Both the position numbers and the translations under genes were made by a program. The notes under the pieces were generated by a model. It ran no database searches. It saw nothing but the letters and a program-made list of their open reading frames with translations, and had not been told where the DNA came from. Shown in pieces: positions 1 through 9,745 of a DNA stretch of 64,000 nucleotides (position 1 is the first letter of the stretch; each line of letters starts with the position of its first letter). The DNA comes from JADKAV01 sp963769435 (GTDB taxonomy: Bacteria; Actinomycetota; Actinomycetes; S36-B12; UBA10799), in the NCBI GenBank assembly GCA_963769435.1, contig CAVYLN010000001.1, positions 930,001 through 994,000 on the forward strand. The letters run 5' to 3'.

Positions 1-385
1 TGTAGCCGATCGAGTAGATATGGATCAGGGACCCAACGCCCGTGATCAGCAGGATGAAGGTCATCGACAACTGGTCGATCTGCAGGCCGACGTTCGCGGT
101 GAAGTCCCCCACGAACACCCAGTCCCACAGATGCTGGATGACCCCGCGGTCGTCGGACGGCTTGGCCAGCAGCGCCAGCCACATCATCACCGCGAGCACG
201 AACGAGCCGATCGGCAGCACCGTGGCCAGCAGGTGACCCCACTTGTCGGTGCGCCGGCCGAACATGAGCAGGACCGCAGCACCGAACAGTGGCAGGGCGA
301 TCAGCAGCCAGGTGTAGGTGAAAATGCCCTCCGATGGGGCATACGTGATGGTCGGCGTCGCGGACGCCAGCAGGTCGGTGCCCAT
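1..385 (-). CDS. nuoL: NADH-quinone oxidoreductase subunit L, N-terminal part (cut by window edge)
   Basis: The first 128 codons of a membrane antiporter-like subunit of complex I, which pumps protons as electrons pass from NADH to menaquinone. The translation begins MGTDLLASATPTITYAP and then shows hydrophobic helices, with ITGVGSLIHIYSIGY at the edge, the classic NuoL/ND5 pattern before the antiporter core. The ATG shares bases with the nuoK stop (ATGA), so the two are translationally coupled. The rest of nuoL, and presumably nuoM and nuoN, lie outside the window. Identity is very likely from sequence and operon order. Confidence 0.93.
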   Translation of the reverse strand, partial: MGTDLLASATPTITYAPSEGIFTYTWLLIALPLFGAAVLLMFGRRTDKWGHLLATVLPIGSFVLAVMMWLALLAKPSDDRGVIQHLWDWVFVGDFTANVGLQIDQLSMTFILLITGVGSLIHIYSIGY

Positions 386-684
386 CAGAACCTCAGCAGA
401 CTTGGCTCGTCCACCGAGGCGCTGCGGCGGGTGCGGAAGATGACCACGATGATCGCCAGGCCGACGACGACCTCAGCGGCGGCCACCACCATCGTGAAGA
501 ACGCGAAGACCTGGCCCTCGAGGTTCCCGTGCATCCGGGCGAAGGCGACGAACGCGAGGTTCGACGCGTTGAGCATCAGCTCGACACACATGAAGACCAC
601 GATCGCGTTGCGGCGGAACAACATGCCGAACGCTCCGAGACTGAACAGGATCGCCGCCAGGGCGATGTAGTGGTCGGTCGTCAC
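385..684 (-). CDS. nuoK: NADH-quinone oxidoreductase subunit K
   Basis: A 99-residue, three-helix membrane subunit of complex I. Conserved membrane glutamates are visible: Glu35 in the helix-2 motif VELMLNASN and a second in the helix-3 motif AAEVVVGLAI, both part of the family's proton pathway. It starts with GTG at 684, overlapping the nuoJ stop as GTGA and preceded by a strong GGGGAGGAAAG ribosome binding site. The GTG start gives the normal family length. It ends in an ATGA overlap with nuoL. Confidence 0.95.
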   Translation of the reverse strand: MTTDHYIALAAILFSLGAFGMLFRRNAIVVFMCVELMLNASNLAFVAFARMHGNLEGQVFAFFTMVVAAAEVVVGLAIIVVIFRTRRSASVDEPSLLRF

Positions 685-1508
685 CTTTCCTCCCCGGAGG
701 TGTCGTCGGTGGCCGCATCGAGTTCGTCGACGACGACGTCGTGTCCCCCCATGACCTCGTCCACCTCCTCGACGTCGACCCGATCGACCGTAGTCTCGCG
801 CAGTGCCATGGGCCGCGGAAGCGAGACCTCCGCCGCCGAGCCGTCCGGCAGCAGTGCGGGGGTGTCGACCGCGTTGTGGCGCGCGTATGTGCCGGGCGGC
901 GGCAGCGGGCTCGGGTGCGGTCCCTTGAACCGTGCCGTCGAGAGATCCCGCTGGGTGGCCTTCGGCTTGTAGTGCTCCTGGTGGGTGAGGATCATCGCGC
1001 CGAGCGCGGCGGTGATGAGCAGCGCGGAAGTGACCTCGAACGCGAACACGTACCGCGTGAAGATCAACTCCGCGATTCCCTGTAGGTTCCCGCCCCGAAC
1101 GGTGTTGGCCTCCTCGAGCGAACCCACCGGCATGTCCGACGTGCCCTGACCGAGCAGGCCCACCAGCAGCACCCCGAAACCGAGCCCGAAGAAGATGGCC
1201 GGGCCGCGCTGGCCCTTGAGGGTCTCGATCAGCGAGTCCGAGGAGTCGACGCCGACGACCATCAGCACGAACAGGAACAGCATCATGATCGCGCCGGTGT
1301 AGACGATGACCTGCACCATGCCGAGGAACGGTGCGGACAGGCTCACGTAGAGGATGGCGAGGTTGATCATGGTCATGGCCAGGAACAGCGCGCTGTGCAC
1401 CGCCTTGCGCGAGAACAACATGCCCATGGCTCCGAGGACGGCTAGCGCCCCACAGATCCAGAAGACCGCGGCCTCCCCGGCGTTCTGCACGGCCAGTGTT
1501 GCGGTCAC
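681..1508 (-). CDS. nuoJ: NADH-quinone oxidoreductase subunit J
   Basis: A 275-residue complex I membrane subunit. The first about 175 residues hold five hydrophobic helices with the family motif VQVIVYTGAIMMLFLFVLM near residue 60. The last about 90 residues are a polar, acidic tail containing HPSPLPPPGTYA and ending EVMGGHDVVVDELDAATDDT, an extension common in actinobacterial NuoJ and absent from the shorter E. coli protein. The start overlaps the end of nuoI by 4 bases and the end overlaps nuoK by 4 bases. Confidence 0.95.
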   Translation of the reverse strand: MTATLAVQNAGEAAVFWICGALAVLGAMGMLFSRKAVHSALFLAMTMINLAILYVSLSAPFLGMVQVIVYTGAIMMLFLFVLMVVGVDSSDSLIETLKGQRGPAIFFGLGFGVLLVGLLGQGTSDMPVGSLEEANTVRGGNLQGIAELIFTRYVFAFEVTSALLITAALGAMILTHQEHYKPKATQRDLSTARFKGPHPSPLPPPGTYARHNAVDTPALLPDGSAAEVSLPRPMALRETTVDRVDVEEVDEVMGGHDVVVDELDAATDDTSGEER

Positions 1509-2059
1509 GTGGTGCTCCCTTCGACCGCATCCTTGAGAGGTTCACCGGCTCCGGTGACCCTACCCTCGTAGTAGTCCTTCTCGGTGGCGCCCTCCACCAT
1601 GTCGTGCGGCGGGTTCACCATGCCGGGCAGCAGCGGGGCCAGCAGGTCCTGCTTCTCGTAGATGAGTTTCTGCCGGCTGTCGTCGGCGAGTTCGAACTCG
1701 TGGATCATCGTCAGCGCACGGGTCGGGCACGCTTCGATGCACAGCCCGCAGCCGATACAGCGCAGGTAGTTGATCTGGTAGACGCGGCCGTACCGTTCCC
1801 CCGGCGAGTAGCGACCGCCCGAAGTGTTGTCGGCCCCCTGCACGAAGATCGCGTCCGCCGGGCACGCCCACGCGCACAACTCGCAGCCGACGCACTTCTC
1901 CAACCCGTCCGGGTGCCGGTTGAGCTGGTGCCGGCCGTGGTAGCGCGCCTTCGGTGGGAACTCGTCCTTCTCCTCGGGGTACTGCTCGGTGACGACCTTC
2001 CTGAACATGGTGGCGAAGGTGGTGGAGAACCCCTTGACCACCGGTGGCACGTCAGGCAT
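1505..2059 (-). CDS. nuoI: NADH-quinone oxidoreductase subunit I (2x[4Fe-4S] ferredoxin)
   Basis: A 184-residue peripheral-arm subunit that carries electrons to the quinone site through two [4Fe-4S] clusters. Both ligand sets are complete: CVGCELCAWACP (Cys56, 59, 62, 66) and CIGCGLCIEACP (Cys101, 104, 107, 111). The N-terminal VVKGFSTTFATMF helix docks on the membrane arm in this family. It overlaps nuoH by 8 bases and nuoJ by 4. Confidence 0.97.
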   Translation of the reverse strand: MPDVPPVVKGFSTTFATMFRKVVTEQYPEEKDEFPPKARYHGRHQLNRHPDGLEKCVGCELCAWACPADAIFVQGADNTSGGRYSPGERYGRVYQINYLRCIGCGLCIEACPTRALTMIHEFELADDSRQKLIYEKQDLLAPLLPGMVNPPHDMVEGATEKDYYEGRVTGAGEPLKDAVEGSTT

Positions 2060-3332
2060 TGCGGGCCTCCTGTTCGACAGCGGGCACTCGCGAGGGTTCG
2101 AGCAGTTCCTGGCCGGGCATCGGCGGTACCGGGTGTCCTCCTGCGAAGGGGTCCACGGGCTCTTCGAACGAGATCTCGGCGGCCTCCGCGGCCTCGGCGC
2201 GACGGTCCCGGTGGACCTGCGCGAAGTACGAGGACACCATCAGCAGTGCCAGTGAGAAACCGAAGGCGACGAGCACCGACAGGTACGCCGAACCGTCCGG
2301 GCCGATGTAGAACCGGGCGATGGACACGACGATGATCCAGGCCAGCGAGGTCGGTATCAGCACCTTCCAGCCGAATCGCATGAACTGGTCGTAGCGCAGC
2401 CTGGGCAGCGTCCCCCGCAACCAGATGAACACGAAGATGAACGCACACACCTTCATGAGGAACCACAGCATGGGCAACCAGCCCTCGTTGGCCCCCGACC
2501 AGATGGAGATGGGCCAGGGTGCCCGCCAGCCACCGAGGAACAGCGTGGTCGCCAGGGCCGAGACGGTCACCATGTTGATGTACTCGGCGAGGAAGAACAT
2601 CGCGAACTTCAGCGAGGAGTACTCGGTGTGGAAACCACCGACGAGCTCCCCTTCCGCCTCGGGCAGGTCGAACGGCGCCCGGTTGGTCTCACCGACCATG
2701 GACGTGGTGTAGATGATGAACGAGGGCAGCAGCAGCACGACGTACCAGAGTTTGGTCTGCGCGGTGACGATCTCGGAGGTGGAGGCGCTGCCCGCGTACA
2801 GGAACACCGCCACGAACGACAGCCCCATGGCGATCTCGTAGGAGATCATCTGCGCAGTGCTTCGCAGGCCGCCCAGCAGCGGGTAGGTGGACCCGGACGC
2901 CCACCCTGCCAGGACGATGCCGTAGATACCGATGGACGCGATGGCCAGTACGTACAGCACGGACACGGGGAAGTCGGTGAGTTGCAGCATGGTGGTCTGC
3001 CCGAAGATCGACACCTCGGGGCCGAACGGGATCACCGCGAAGGCCAGGAAGGCCGGGACCGCTGACAGCAGCGGCGCCAGGATGTAGACGCCGAGTTCGA
3101 CCTTGCGGGGGATGATCTCCTCTTTGAGCGCGAGTTTGAAGCCGTCCATCAGGGACTGCAGCAGCCCGAACGGGCCGACCCGGTTGGGGCCCACCCGGCT
3201 CTGCATCCGTGCCACGACACGGCGTTCGGCCCAGATCGTCAGCAACACGATGACGACCAGCAGGATGAACAGGCCGAGCACCTTCAGGCAGATCAGCCAG
3301 AACGGGTCACTGCCGAACCCGGCGACATTCAT
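2052..3332 (-). CDS. nuoH: NADH-quinone oxidoreductase subunit H
   Basis: A 426-residue membrane subunit that forms part of the quinone-binding chamber. Family motifs are present: AERRVVARMQSRVGPNRVGP after helix 1, NRAPFDLPEAEGELVGGFHTEYSS in the central loop (about residues 210-240), and LRGTLPRLRYDQFMRFGWK near residue 300. The last 65 residues form a charged cytoplasmic tail (RDRRAEAAEAAEISFEEPVD), an actinobacterial feature. The ATG overlaps the nuoG stop by 4 bases. Confidence 0.96.
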   Translation of the reverse strand: MNVAGFGSDPFWLICLKVLGLFILLVVIVLLTIWAERRVVARMQSRVGPNRVGPFGLLQSLMDGFKLALKEEIIPRKVELGVYILAPLLSAVPAFLAFAVIPFGPEVSIFGQTTMLQLTDFPVSVLYVLAIASIGIYGIVLAGWASGSTYPLLGGLRSTAQMISYEIAMGLSFVAVFLYAGSASTSEIVTAQTKLWYVVLLLPSFIIYTTSMVGETNRAPFDLPEAEGELVGGFHTEYSSLKFAMFFLAEYINMVTVSALATTLFLGGWRAPWPISIWSGANEGWLPMLWFLMKVCAFIFVFIWLRGTLPRLRYDQFMRFGWKVLIPTSLAWIIVVSIARFYIGPDGSAYLSVLVAFGFSLALLMVSSYFAQVHRDRRAEAAEAAEISFEEPVDPFAGGHPVPPMPGQELLEPSRVPAVEQEARNA

Positions 3333-5770
3333 GAGACCCTCCCGACGCTCACTCGCACCGTATCGCCGCTGGCCACGCCGAGTGCGGACACCACGTTCGT
3401 TCCGGAGTTCATGGGCATCCAGACCACCCCGGAGGGCATGTCGGTGACCAGCGCCGGCAGGGTCAGCGACCCGATCTCACCGGTGACGGTGACCGGATCG
3501 CCGTCCACGATGCCGAGGTCCGCAGCATTCGACGGGCTCACACGCACGACGGCCGGGCGGGCGGTGGCCGCCAGGTACGGCTCACCGGCCTGCATCACGC
3601 CATCGTCGATCAACTGCCGCCAGGTGGCCAGTACTGCTTCGCCGACCCCGAGTTGCGCGGGGTCCGCCACGACTCGGGACAACGGCGCCGGTTCGGGCCG
3701 CCCGGCGGCTTCGAGTTCGGTCCGCAGGGTCTTGGCGTCGGCGTCGAAGTCCACCAGCATCTCGTCGGCGATCGCGGCGAGAACCGCGGCATCGGTGAGC
3801 ATCAGGGACTCCCGCAAGACCTTCGGGAACGACCTACGACGCCCTTCCCAGTTCGTGAAGGACCCGGCCTTCTCGGTCACGGCCGCGACCGGGAACACGA
3901 CGTCTGCGGCCCGGGTGGCTGCGTTGTGGTGCGTTGCCAGGGCCACTACACACGGCACCTGCGCGAAGCCCTCGACGAGCGCGCCGCCGCCCGGCACGTC
4001 GTCGGGGTCGAAGCCGGCCACCACCAGCGCACGATAGGGCGGCTCCGGCTGCTCGTCGGTGTCCGCGGCGTCGACGTCCGTGGCCTCGGTCGCGTCGGTC
4101 GGCTCCGGGTCGGTGGTCTCGACCGGGACCAGTGCCTCTTCCGGCTGCTGAGCGTCGACGAGGCGGTCGATGACCCCCGCGAACCCGGCGCCCGGGTCCT
4201 GGTCCCACAGGCCGGCCGCGGCCCCGGGAAGCAGTCCGGCGTCGAGCGCACCCCGCTCGCCCGCGCGACGCGGCACCCAGGCGAGGCGGGCGCCGGTCTG
4301 ACTCGGCCGTGGCGGCCAGCCCGCTGAGCAGCCCGGGGGTGGTCGCTGCCCGTTCGCCGACCATCAACACCGCACCCGGCTCCCGCAGGGCACCCATCAC
4401 GGCCTCGGATCCTTCGATCGCGGCGATCTCCTGTCCGGGCCCGGCGGCCAGCACGGTCGCGCCGAGTTTGGACAGTCCGGGACTCGCCCATGGCGCCACC
4501 GCGACGACCCGGGTCGATCCCTTGGTCGTCGCCTTTCGTAGGCGCAGGAAGACGATCGGTGACTCCTCCTCGGGCTCGAAGGCGACGAGCACCACAACCG
4601 GAGCCTCGTCGAGATCGGCGTAGGTCGGTCCTTGCGTTCCGGCGACCGTCGCGGTGAGGAAGTGTGCCTCCTCGTCGCTGCTGGGGCGAGACCGGAAGTC
4701 GACGTCGTCGGTGTTCAGGATCGACCGCGCGAATTTCGAGTACGCCCACGCGTCCTCAGCCGTCAGCCGCCCTCCGACCAGAACGGCGGCGCTGCCCACC
4801 GCGTCGCTGAGAGCATCGGCGGCCACCCCCAGGGCCTCCGGCCACGACGCCGTGACCAGACGGCCGGAGTCGTCGCGGACCAGCGGGTGGGTGATGCGGT
4901 CCTCGGTGAGGTACGGGAACGCGAACCGTCCCTTGTCGCAGTTCCACTCCTCGTTGACCTGCTGGATCCTCCCCTGCCAGCCGTCGCTGCACCTCCGACC
5001 GCGCCGCACATCGGTGCGCATCGAGCAGCCGCTCGCGCAGTGCTCGCACGTGGTGGGCACCGACACCAGGTCGAACGGCCGCGCACGGAACCGGTAGCGC
5101 GCGTTGGTCAGCGCGCCCGACCGGGCAGATCTGCACGGTGTTGCCCGAGAAGTAGGAGTCGAAGGGGGTGTCCTCGCTGATCCCGACCTGCTGGTGCGGC
5201 GCCGCGCTCTATCAACTCGATGAAGGCATCACCGGCGATCTCGTCGGCGAACCGGGTACAGCGTGCACACGACACGCAGCGCTCCCGGTCGAGGAGGATC
5301 TGCGCGCTCACGTTGATGGGCTTCGGGAACGTCCGCTTGGGGCCGTCGAACCGGCTCTCGGACCGCCCGGCGGTCATGGCCTGGTTCTGCAGGGGGCACT
5401 CGCCGCCCTTGTCGCAGATCGGGCAGTCCAGCGGGTGGTTGAGCAGCAGGAACTCCATGGTCCCCTGCTGCGCCTGCTCGGCCACCCGGGATGTGCGCTG
5501 GGTGCGGACGACCATGTTGTCGCCGACCGGGATGGCACAGGCGGGCTGCGGCTTCGGCTGGCCCTCGATCTCGATCAGGCACATGCGGCAGTTCGCCACC
5601 GGATCCAGCAACGGATGGTCGCAGAACCGCGGGATCTCGATCCCGAGCTGCTCCGCGGCACGGATGATCAGCGTGCCCTTCTCCGCCGTCATGGAGATGC
5701 CGTCGATGCTGAACGCGACGTGCCCCTCGGGCACCGTGATCTCCCCGCCGTCGGGCTGTGTGACGGTCAT
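3329..5770 (-). CDS. nuoG: NADH-quinone oxidoreductase subunit G, interrupted by several frameshifts
   Basis: The large iron-sulfur subunit of complex I, about 813 codons if read across frameshifts. The first 200 residues hold a [2Fe-2S] domain (FCDHPLLDPVANCRMC), the His-Cys3 site (HPLDCPICDKGGECPLQ) and RCVSCARCTRF; then follow QICPVG, TCEHCASGC and NEEWNCDKGRFAFPY. A molybdopterin-oxidoreductase-like region and MopB C-terminal domain complete the protein. The frame changes near 5195, 5121 and 4300, and a compensating pair of indels lies near 5005 and 4955. At each point the expected protein resumes in another frame. Start and stop overlap nuoF and nuoH, so an intact operon gene with assembly errors is more likely than a pseudogene. 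Confidence 0.9.
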
Positions 5771-7068
5771 GCGGTCACCTCACTGAAAACCGTGCTGGCG
5801 TCCGGATCGAACACCGCACTGCTGGCCGTTGTGGTGCCGGTCTCGAACTCGTCGGCGAAGTACTTCATGGCCGCTGGGAAGGGTGTGGCGGCCGCGTCGC
5901 CCAGCGCGCAGAACGAACGGCCCAGGATCTGCCCGCAGACGTTGTCCAGGACCTGCAGTTGCTCGCTGCGTCCGTGGCCCTGATCGAATCTGTGCAGGAT
6001 GTCGTGGATGAACCAGTTGCCCTCGCGGCAGGGCGTGCACTTGCCGCAGGACTCATGTTTGTAGAAGTCCAGCCAACCGGTCACGGCCCGCACCACGGAC
6101 GTCGTGTCGTCGTACAGCATGGGGGTGCCGGTGCCCAGCATCGAACCCGCCTCCACCATCGCCTCATAGGTCAGGGGTAGATCCAGATGGTCCTTGGTCA
6201 GCATCGGGACCGACGATCCGCCGGGAAGCCAGAACTTCAGCTCGTGACCTTCGCGGATGCCACCGGCGTACTCCAGGAGCTCGGCCATGGGAATCCCCAG
6301 CGGGGCCTCGTAGATCCCAGGCCGTTGGACGTGCCCGGAAACGGCGAAGACCTTGAATCCCGGGGACTTGTCCGTGCCGAAGGACCGGAACCAGTCGACT
6401 CCGTTGTTCACGATGTAGGGGACGTTCGCGATGGTCTCGACGTTGTTGACCACCGTCGGGCAGGCGTACAGCCCCGCGACCGCCGGGAACGGGGGCTTGA
6501 GCCGAGGTTGTCCGCGCTTGCCCTCCAGCGAGTCCAGCAGTGCCGTCTCCTCGCCGCAGATGTACGCGCCGGCTCCCGAATGGACCACGATGTTGAGGTT
6601 GAACCCACTGCCGAGGATGTCGTCGCCGACGTAGCCGGCCGCCTTCGCCTCCCGCACCGCGGCATGGACCCGGCGAATGACCTGCGGAACCTCGCCACGG
6701 ATGTAGACGAACGCGTGGTCGGCCCGGATCGCGTAGGACGCGATGATGATGCCCTCGATAAGGGCGTGCGGATTGGCCAGCATGATCGGAATGTCTTTGC
6801 AGGCCCCGGGTTCCGACTCGTCGGCGTTGACGACCAGGTAGTGGGGTTTGCCGTCGTTCTGCGGGACGAAACTCCACTTCAGACCGGTCGGGAAACCGGC
6901 CCCACCGCGGCCACGCAGCCCAGAGTCCTTGACGGTGCCGATCACCGCGTCCGGGTCCATACCCAGCGCCTTGGGGAGTGCGCTGTAGCCGCCGTGCCGG
7001 CGGTAGCCGTCGAGTGTGAACGAGTCGGGATCGTCCCAATGGGCGGTGATGACTGGCGTCAGCGGCAT
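5767..7068 (-). CDS. nuoF: NADH-quinone oxidoreductase subunit F (NADH/FMN-binding)
   Basis: A 433-residue subunit that oxidises NADH with FMN and passes electrons to a [4Fe-4S] cluster. The NADH/FMN loop GRGGAGFPTG is at residues 53-62, NADESEPGACKD follows near 105, AGAYICGEETALLDSLEG near 180, and the cluster motif ESCGKCTPCREG near 350. Length is normal. The ATG at 7068 overlaps the corrected stop of nuoE as TGATG, and the end overlaps nuoG as ATGA. Confidence 0.97.
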   Translation of the reverse strand: MPLTPVITAHWDDPDSFTLDGYRRHGGYSALPKALGMDPDAVIGTVKDSGLRGRGGAGFPTGLKWSFVPQNDGKPHYLVVNADESEPGACKDIPIMLANPHALIEGIIIASYAIRADHAFVYIRGEVPQVIRRVHAAVREAKAAGYVGDDILGSGFNLNIVVHSGAGAYICGEETALLDSLEGKRGQPRLKPPFPAVAGLYACPTVVNNVETIANVPYIVNNGVDWFRSFGTDKSPGFKVFAVSGHVQRPGIYEAPLGIPMAELLEYAGGIREGHELKFWLPGGSSVPMLTKDHLDLPLTYEAMVEAGSMLGTGTPMLYDDTTSVVRAVTGWLDFYKHESCGKCTPCREGNWFIHDILHRFDQGHGRSEQLQVLDNVCGQILGRSFCALGDAAATPFPAAMKYFADEFETGTTTASSAVFDPDASTVFSEVTA

Positions 7069-7719
7069 CAGATGACCTCCGCTTCCGGGGCGTGCATGTC
7101 GTGCTCCTGCGCGTATCGAAGACCCGCCAGCATCAGATCATCGGTGGCGGGCACGTCTGCCGAAACCGTCGTCGTCGATGCCCGACAAGGTGCGTTCGCA
7201 CGCCTTGAAGTCGCGGATGACCGGGCCCCGGGTCGACTTCACCTCGCGGCCGGCTCGAAGGTCCTCGACCAGTTGCCGCGCGGACTCGGGAGTCATGTTG
7301 TCCATGAACTCCCAGTTCGCCGTCATCACCGGGGCGTGGGTGCAGGCGGCCTGGCACTCGATGCGCTCCAGCGAGATCTTGCCGTCGCCGGTCACCTCGT
7401 CATGGCCGACTCCGAGGTCCTCGGACAGCGTGTCCCAGATCTTGTCTCCGCCGAGGATTCCGCAGCCGGGGTTGATACAGACCCCAAGGTGGTACTCACC
7501 CACTGGTTCGTCCTTGAACATGGTGTAGAAGGACGCGACCCCCTTGACCTCGGCGGTGGTCAGGCCCAGCACCTCGGCGCACATCTGGATCGCGTCGCCG
7601 GTGACGTACCCCTCGACGGACTGCGCCAGATGCAGCATCGGCAGCAGGGCGCTGCGCGGTTGCGGGTAGCGGGCGGCGAGATCCATCATCTCGGCGCGGG
7701 TCAGTTCGGTCAGAGCCAT
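7068..7719 (-). CDS. nuoE: NADH-quinone oxidoreductase subunit E ([2Fe-2S]), frameshift near the 3' end
   Basis: A thioredoxin-fold subunit that binds a [2Fe-2S] cluster with Cys81, Cys86, Cys122 and Cys126 (VCINPGC and ECQAACTHAP). As written the frame ends early after GIDDDGFGRRARHR (stop near 7138). Removing one base near 7148 restores ...GFGRVPATDDLMLAGLRYAQ followed by EHDMHAPEAEVI and a stop at 7068-7070 that overlaps the nuoF ATG as TGATG. That exact coupling argues for a one-base sequence error. The ATG at 7719 overlaps the nuoD stop. Confidence 0.93.
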
Positions 7720-9056
7720 CAGCGATCCACTCCACCCATGACGGGGTCGATACTTGCCACGGCGGCCACCACGTCGGCGACCTGGCCACCTTCACTCATG
7801 GCGGGCACCGCCTGCAGATTGTTGAATGACGGGTCCCGGAAGTGGACCCGGTAGGGACGAGTGCTGCCATCGGAGACGACGTGGACCCCGAGTTCACCGC
7901 GCGGGGCCTCGATCGACACGTAGGCCTGACCCGCGGGCACCCGGAAGCCTTCGGTCACCAGCTTGAAGTGGTGGATCAGCGCTTCCATGGACTGACCCAT
8001 GATGTGGCGGATGTGCTCGAGGGAGTTGCCCATCCCGTCCGAGCCGATCGCCAACTGCGCGGGCCAGGCGATCTTCTTGTCCTCCACCATCACCGGTCCC
8101 GGACGCAGCCGGTCCAGGCACTGTTCGACGATGTTGAGGCTCTGCTGCATCTCGTCCAGGCGGATCAGGAAGCGGCCGTAGGCGTCGCAGGTGGTCCGCG
8201 TGGGGACCTCGAACTCGTAGGTCTCGTACCCGCAGTAGGGCTGCATCTTGCGCAGGTCCCACGGGTACCCGGTGGACCGCAGTACCGGCCCGGTCATGCC
8301 CAGCGCGATGCAGCCGGTCAGGTCGAGATAACCCACGCCCTCGGTGCGCGACATCCAGATCGAGTTGTTCACCAGCAGATTCGCGGTGTCGGGCAGTCGT
8401 TTGCGCAGTAGTTTCACGACGTCGGCGACCGCCTGCTCGGCACCCTCCGGCAGGTCCTGGGCCAGCCCGCCCGGGCGCACGTAGGCATGGTTCATCCGCA
8501 GCCCGGTGATCGTCTCGAGCACGTCGAGCACGGACTCCCGCTCCCGGAAGCCGAACGTCATGGCGGTGAGTGCGCCGAGTTCCATGCCACCGGTGGCCAG
8601 ACAGACCAGGTGGGACGAGATGCGGTTGAGCTCCATCAGCATGACCCGGATGACCGTGGCGCGCTCGGGGATCTGCTCGGTGATGCCCAGCAACTTCTCC
8701 ACACCAAGGCAGTAGGCCGTCTCGTTGAAGATCGGGGCGAGGTAGTCCATGCGGGTCACGTAGGTGACCCCCTGCGTCCAGGTGCGGAACTCCATGTTCT
8801 TCTCGATGCCGGTGTGCAGATAGCCGATACCGGACCGTGCTTGCGTCACGGTCTCCCCGTCGAGTTCCAGGATCAGCCGCAGGACGCCGTGTGTGGACGG
8901 GTGTTGCGGTCCCATGTTGACCACGACCCGCTGTGCGATCCCCTCGTCGCCCTCGACCTGGTCCCAGTCACCGCCGGACACGGTGAATACCTTGCCCTCG
9001 GTGGTCTCGTACGAGTCCGCCTCCTCGGCGGTGTCGTAGATGACGTCGTCGCTCAC
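7719..9056 (-). CDS. nuoD: NADH-quinone oxidoreductase subunit D
   Basis: A 445-residue peripheral subunit related to hydrogenase large subunits, forming the quinone site with NuoB. Visible motifs are NMGPQHPSTHGVLRLILELD (about residue 48, with the quinone-site His), HTGIEKNMEFRTWTQG, RMDYLAPIFNETAYCLGVEK and the C-terminal ending DPVMGGVDR. Length matches the family. It overlaps nuoC by 4 bases and nuoE by 1. Confidence 0.97.
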   Translation of the reverse strand: MSDDVIYDTAEEADSYETTEGKVFTVSGGDWDQVEGDEGIAQRVVVNMGPQHPSTHGVLRLILELDGETVTQARSGIGYLHTGIEKNMEFRTWTQGVTYVTRMDYLAPIFNETAYCLGVEKLLGITEQIPERATVIRVMLMELNRISSHLVCLATGGMELGALTAMTFGFRERESVLDVLETITGLRMNHAYVRPGGLAQDLPEGAEQAVADVVKLLRKRLPDTANLLVNNSIWMSRTEGVGYLDLTGCIALGMTGPVLRSTGYPWDLRKMQPYCGYETYEFEVPTRTTCDAYGRFLIRLDEMQQSLNIVEQCLDRLRPGPVMVEDKKIAWPAQLAIGSDGMGNSLEHIRHIMGQSMEALIHHFKLVTEGFRVPAGQAYVSIEAPRGELGVHVVSDGSTRPYRVHFRDPSFNNLQAVPAMSEGGQVADVVAAVASIDPVMGGVDR

Positions 9057-9745
9057 TTGTACTCCCGGCGGTCGTCCGGTGGCGGTATGGTCGCGCCCTT
9101 GTACTCCACCGGGATGCCGCCCAGCGGGTAGTCCTTGCGCTGCGGGTGCCCGACCCAGTCGTCGGGCATCTCGATGCGGGTGAGTCCCGGGTGGCCGTCG
9201 AACACGACCCCGAAGAAGTCGAAAGTCTCCCGCTCGTGCCAGTTGTTCGACGGGTACAACCCCACGATCGACGGGATGTGCCGGTCGTCGTCCGGGCAGG
9301 TCACCTCGACGCTCAGCCGCCGGTTGTGGGTCATCGACAGCATCGGATAGTGCACGTGCAGTTCACTTCCGGTGTCCTGCGGCCAGTGCACGCCGTTCGC
9401 GCCAAGACACATCTCGAAACGCAGGCGGGGGTCGTCGCGCAGTGCGCGCATCACCTCGAGCAGGTGCTCGCGCTCCACCTCCAGTGTCAACTGGTCGTGA
9501 GCGATGACGACCTTTGAGACGGCGGGACCGAAACTGTCGCCGAGCACCTGTGCAAGAGTGTCGACGGCCTCGTCGTACCAGCCGCCGTACGGCCGGGTGG
9601 CGGCCGGCGTGGCGTGAACCGTGCGGACCAGCCCGCCGTATCCGCTCACGTCCGGCGTTCCCTCGATCCCGAAGGCGCCTTGACCCGTCGACAGCACCTC
9701 GAGGGTCTCGGTTCCGGCAGGAACCACCTCGGAGTTCTCAGTCAC
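9053..9745 (-). CDS. nuoC: NADH-quinone oxidoreductase subunit C
   Basis: A 230-residue peripheral subunit bridging NuoD and the rest of the arm. The NuoC signature ERETFDFFGVVFDGHPGLTR lies near residue 180, followed by RKDYPLGGIPVEYKG. The first about 70 residues are a low-conservation extension seen in actinobacteria. The GTG start at 9745 overlaps the nuoB stop as GTGA and gives the expected length; upstream in-frame codons run through nuoB and are not used. Confidence 0.95.
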   Translation of the reverse strand: MTENSEVVPAGTETLEVLSTGQGAFGIEGTPDVSGYGGLVRTVHATPAATRPYGGWYDEAVDTLAQVLGDSFGPAVSKVVIAHDQLTLEVEREHLLEVMRALRDDPRLRFEMCLGANGVHWPQDTGSELHVHYPMLSMTHNRRLSVEVTCPDDDRHIPSIVGLYPSNNWHERETFDFFGVVFDGHPGLTRIEMPDDWVGHPQRKDYPLGGIPVEYKGATIPPPDDRREYK

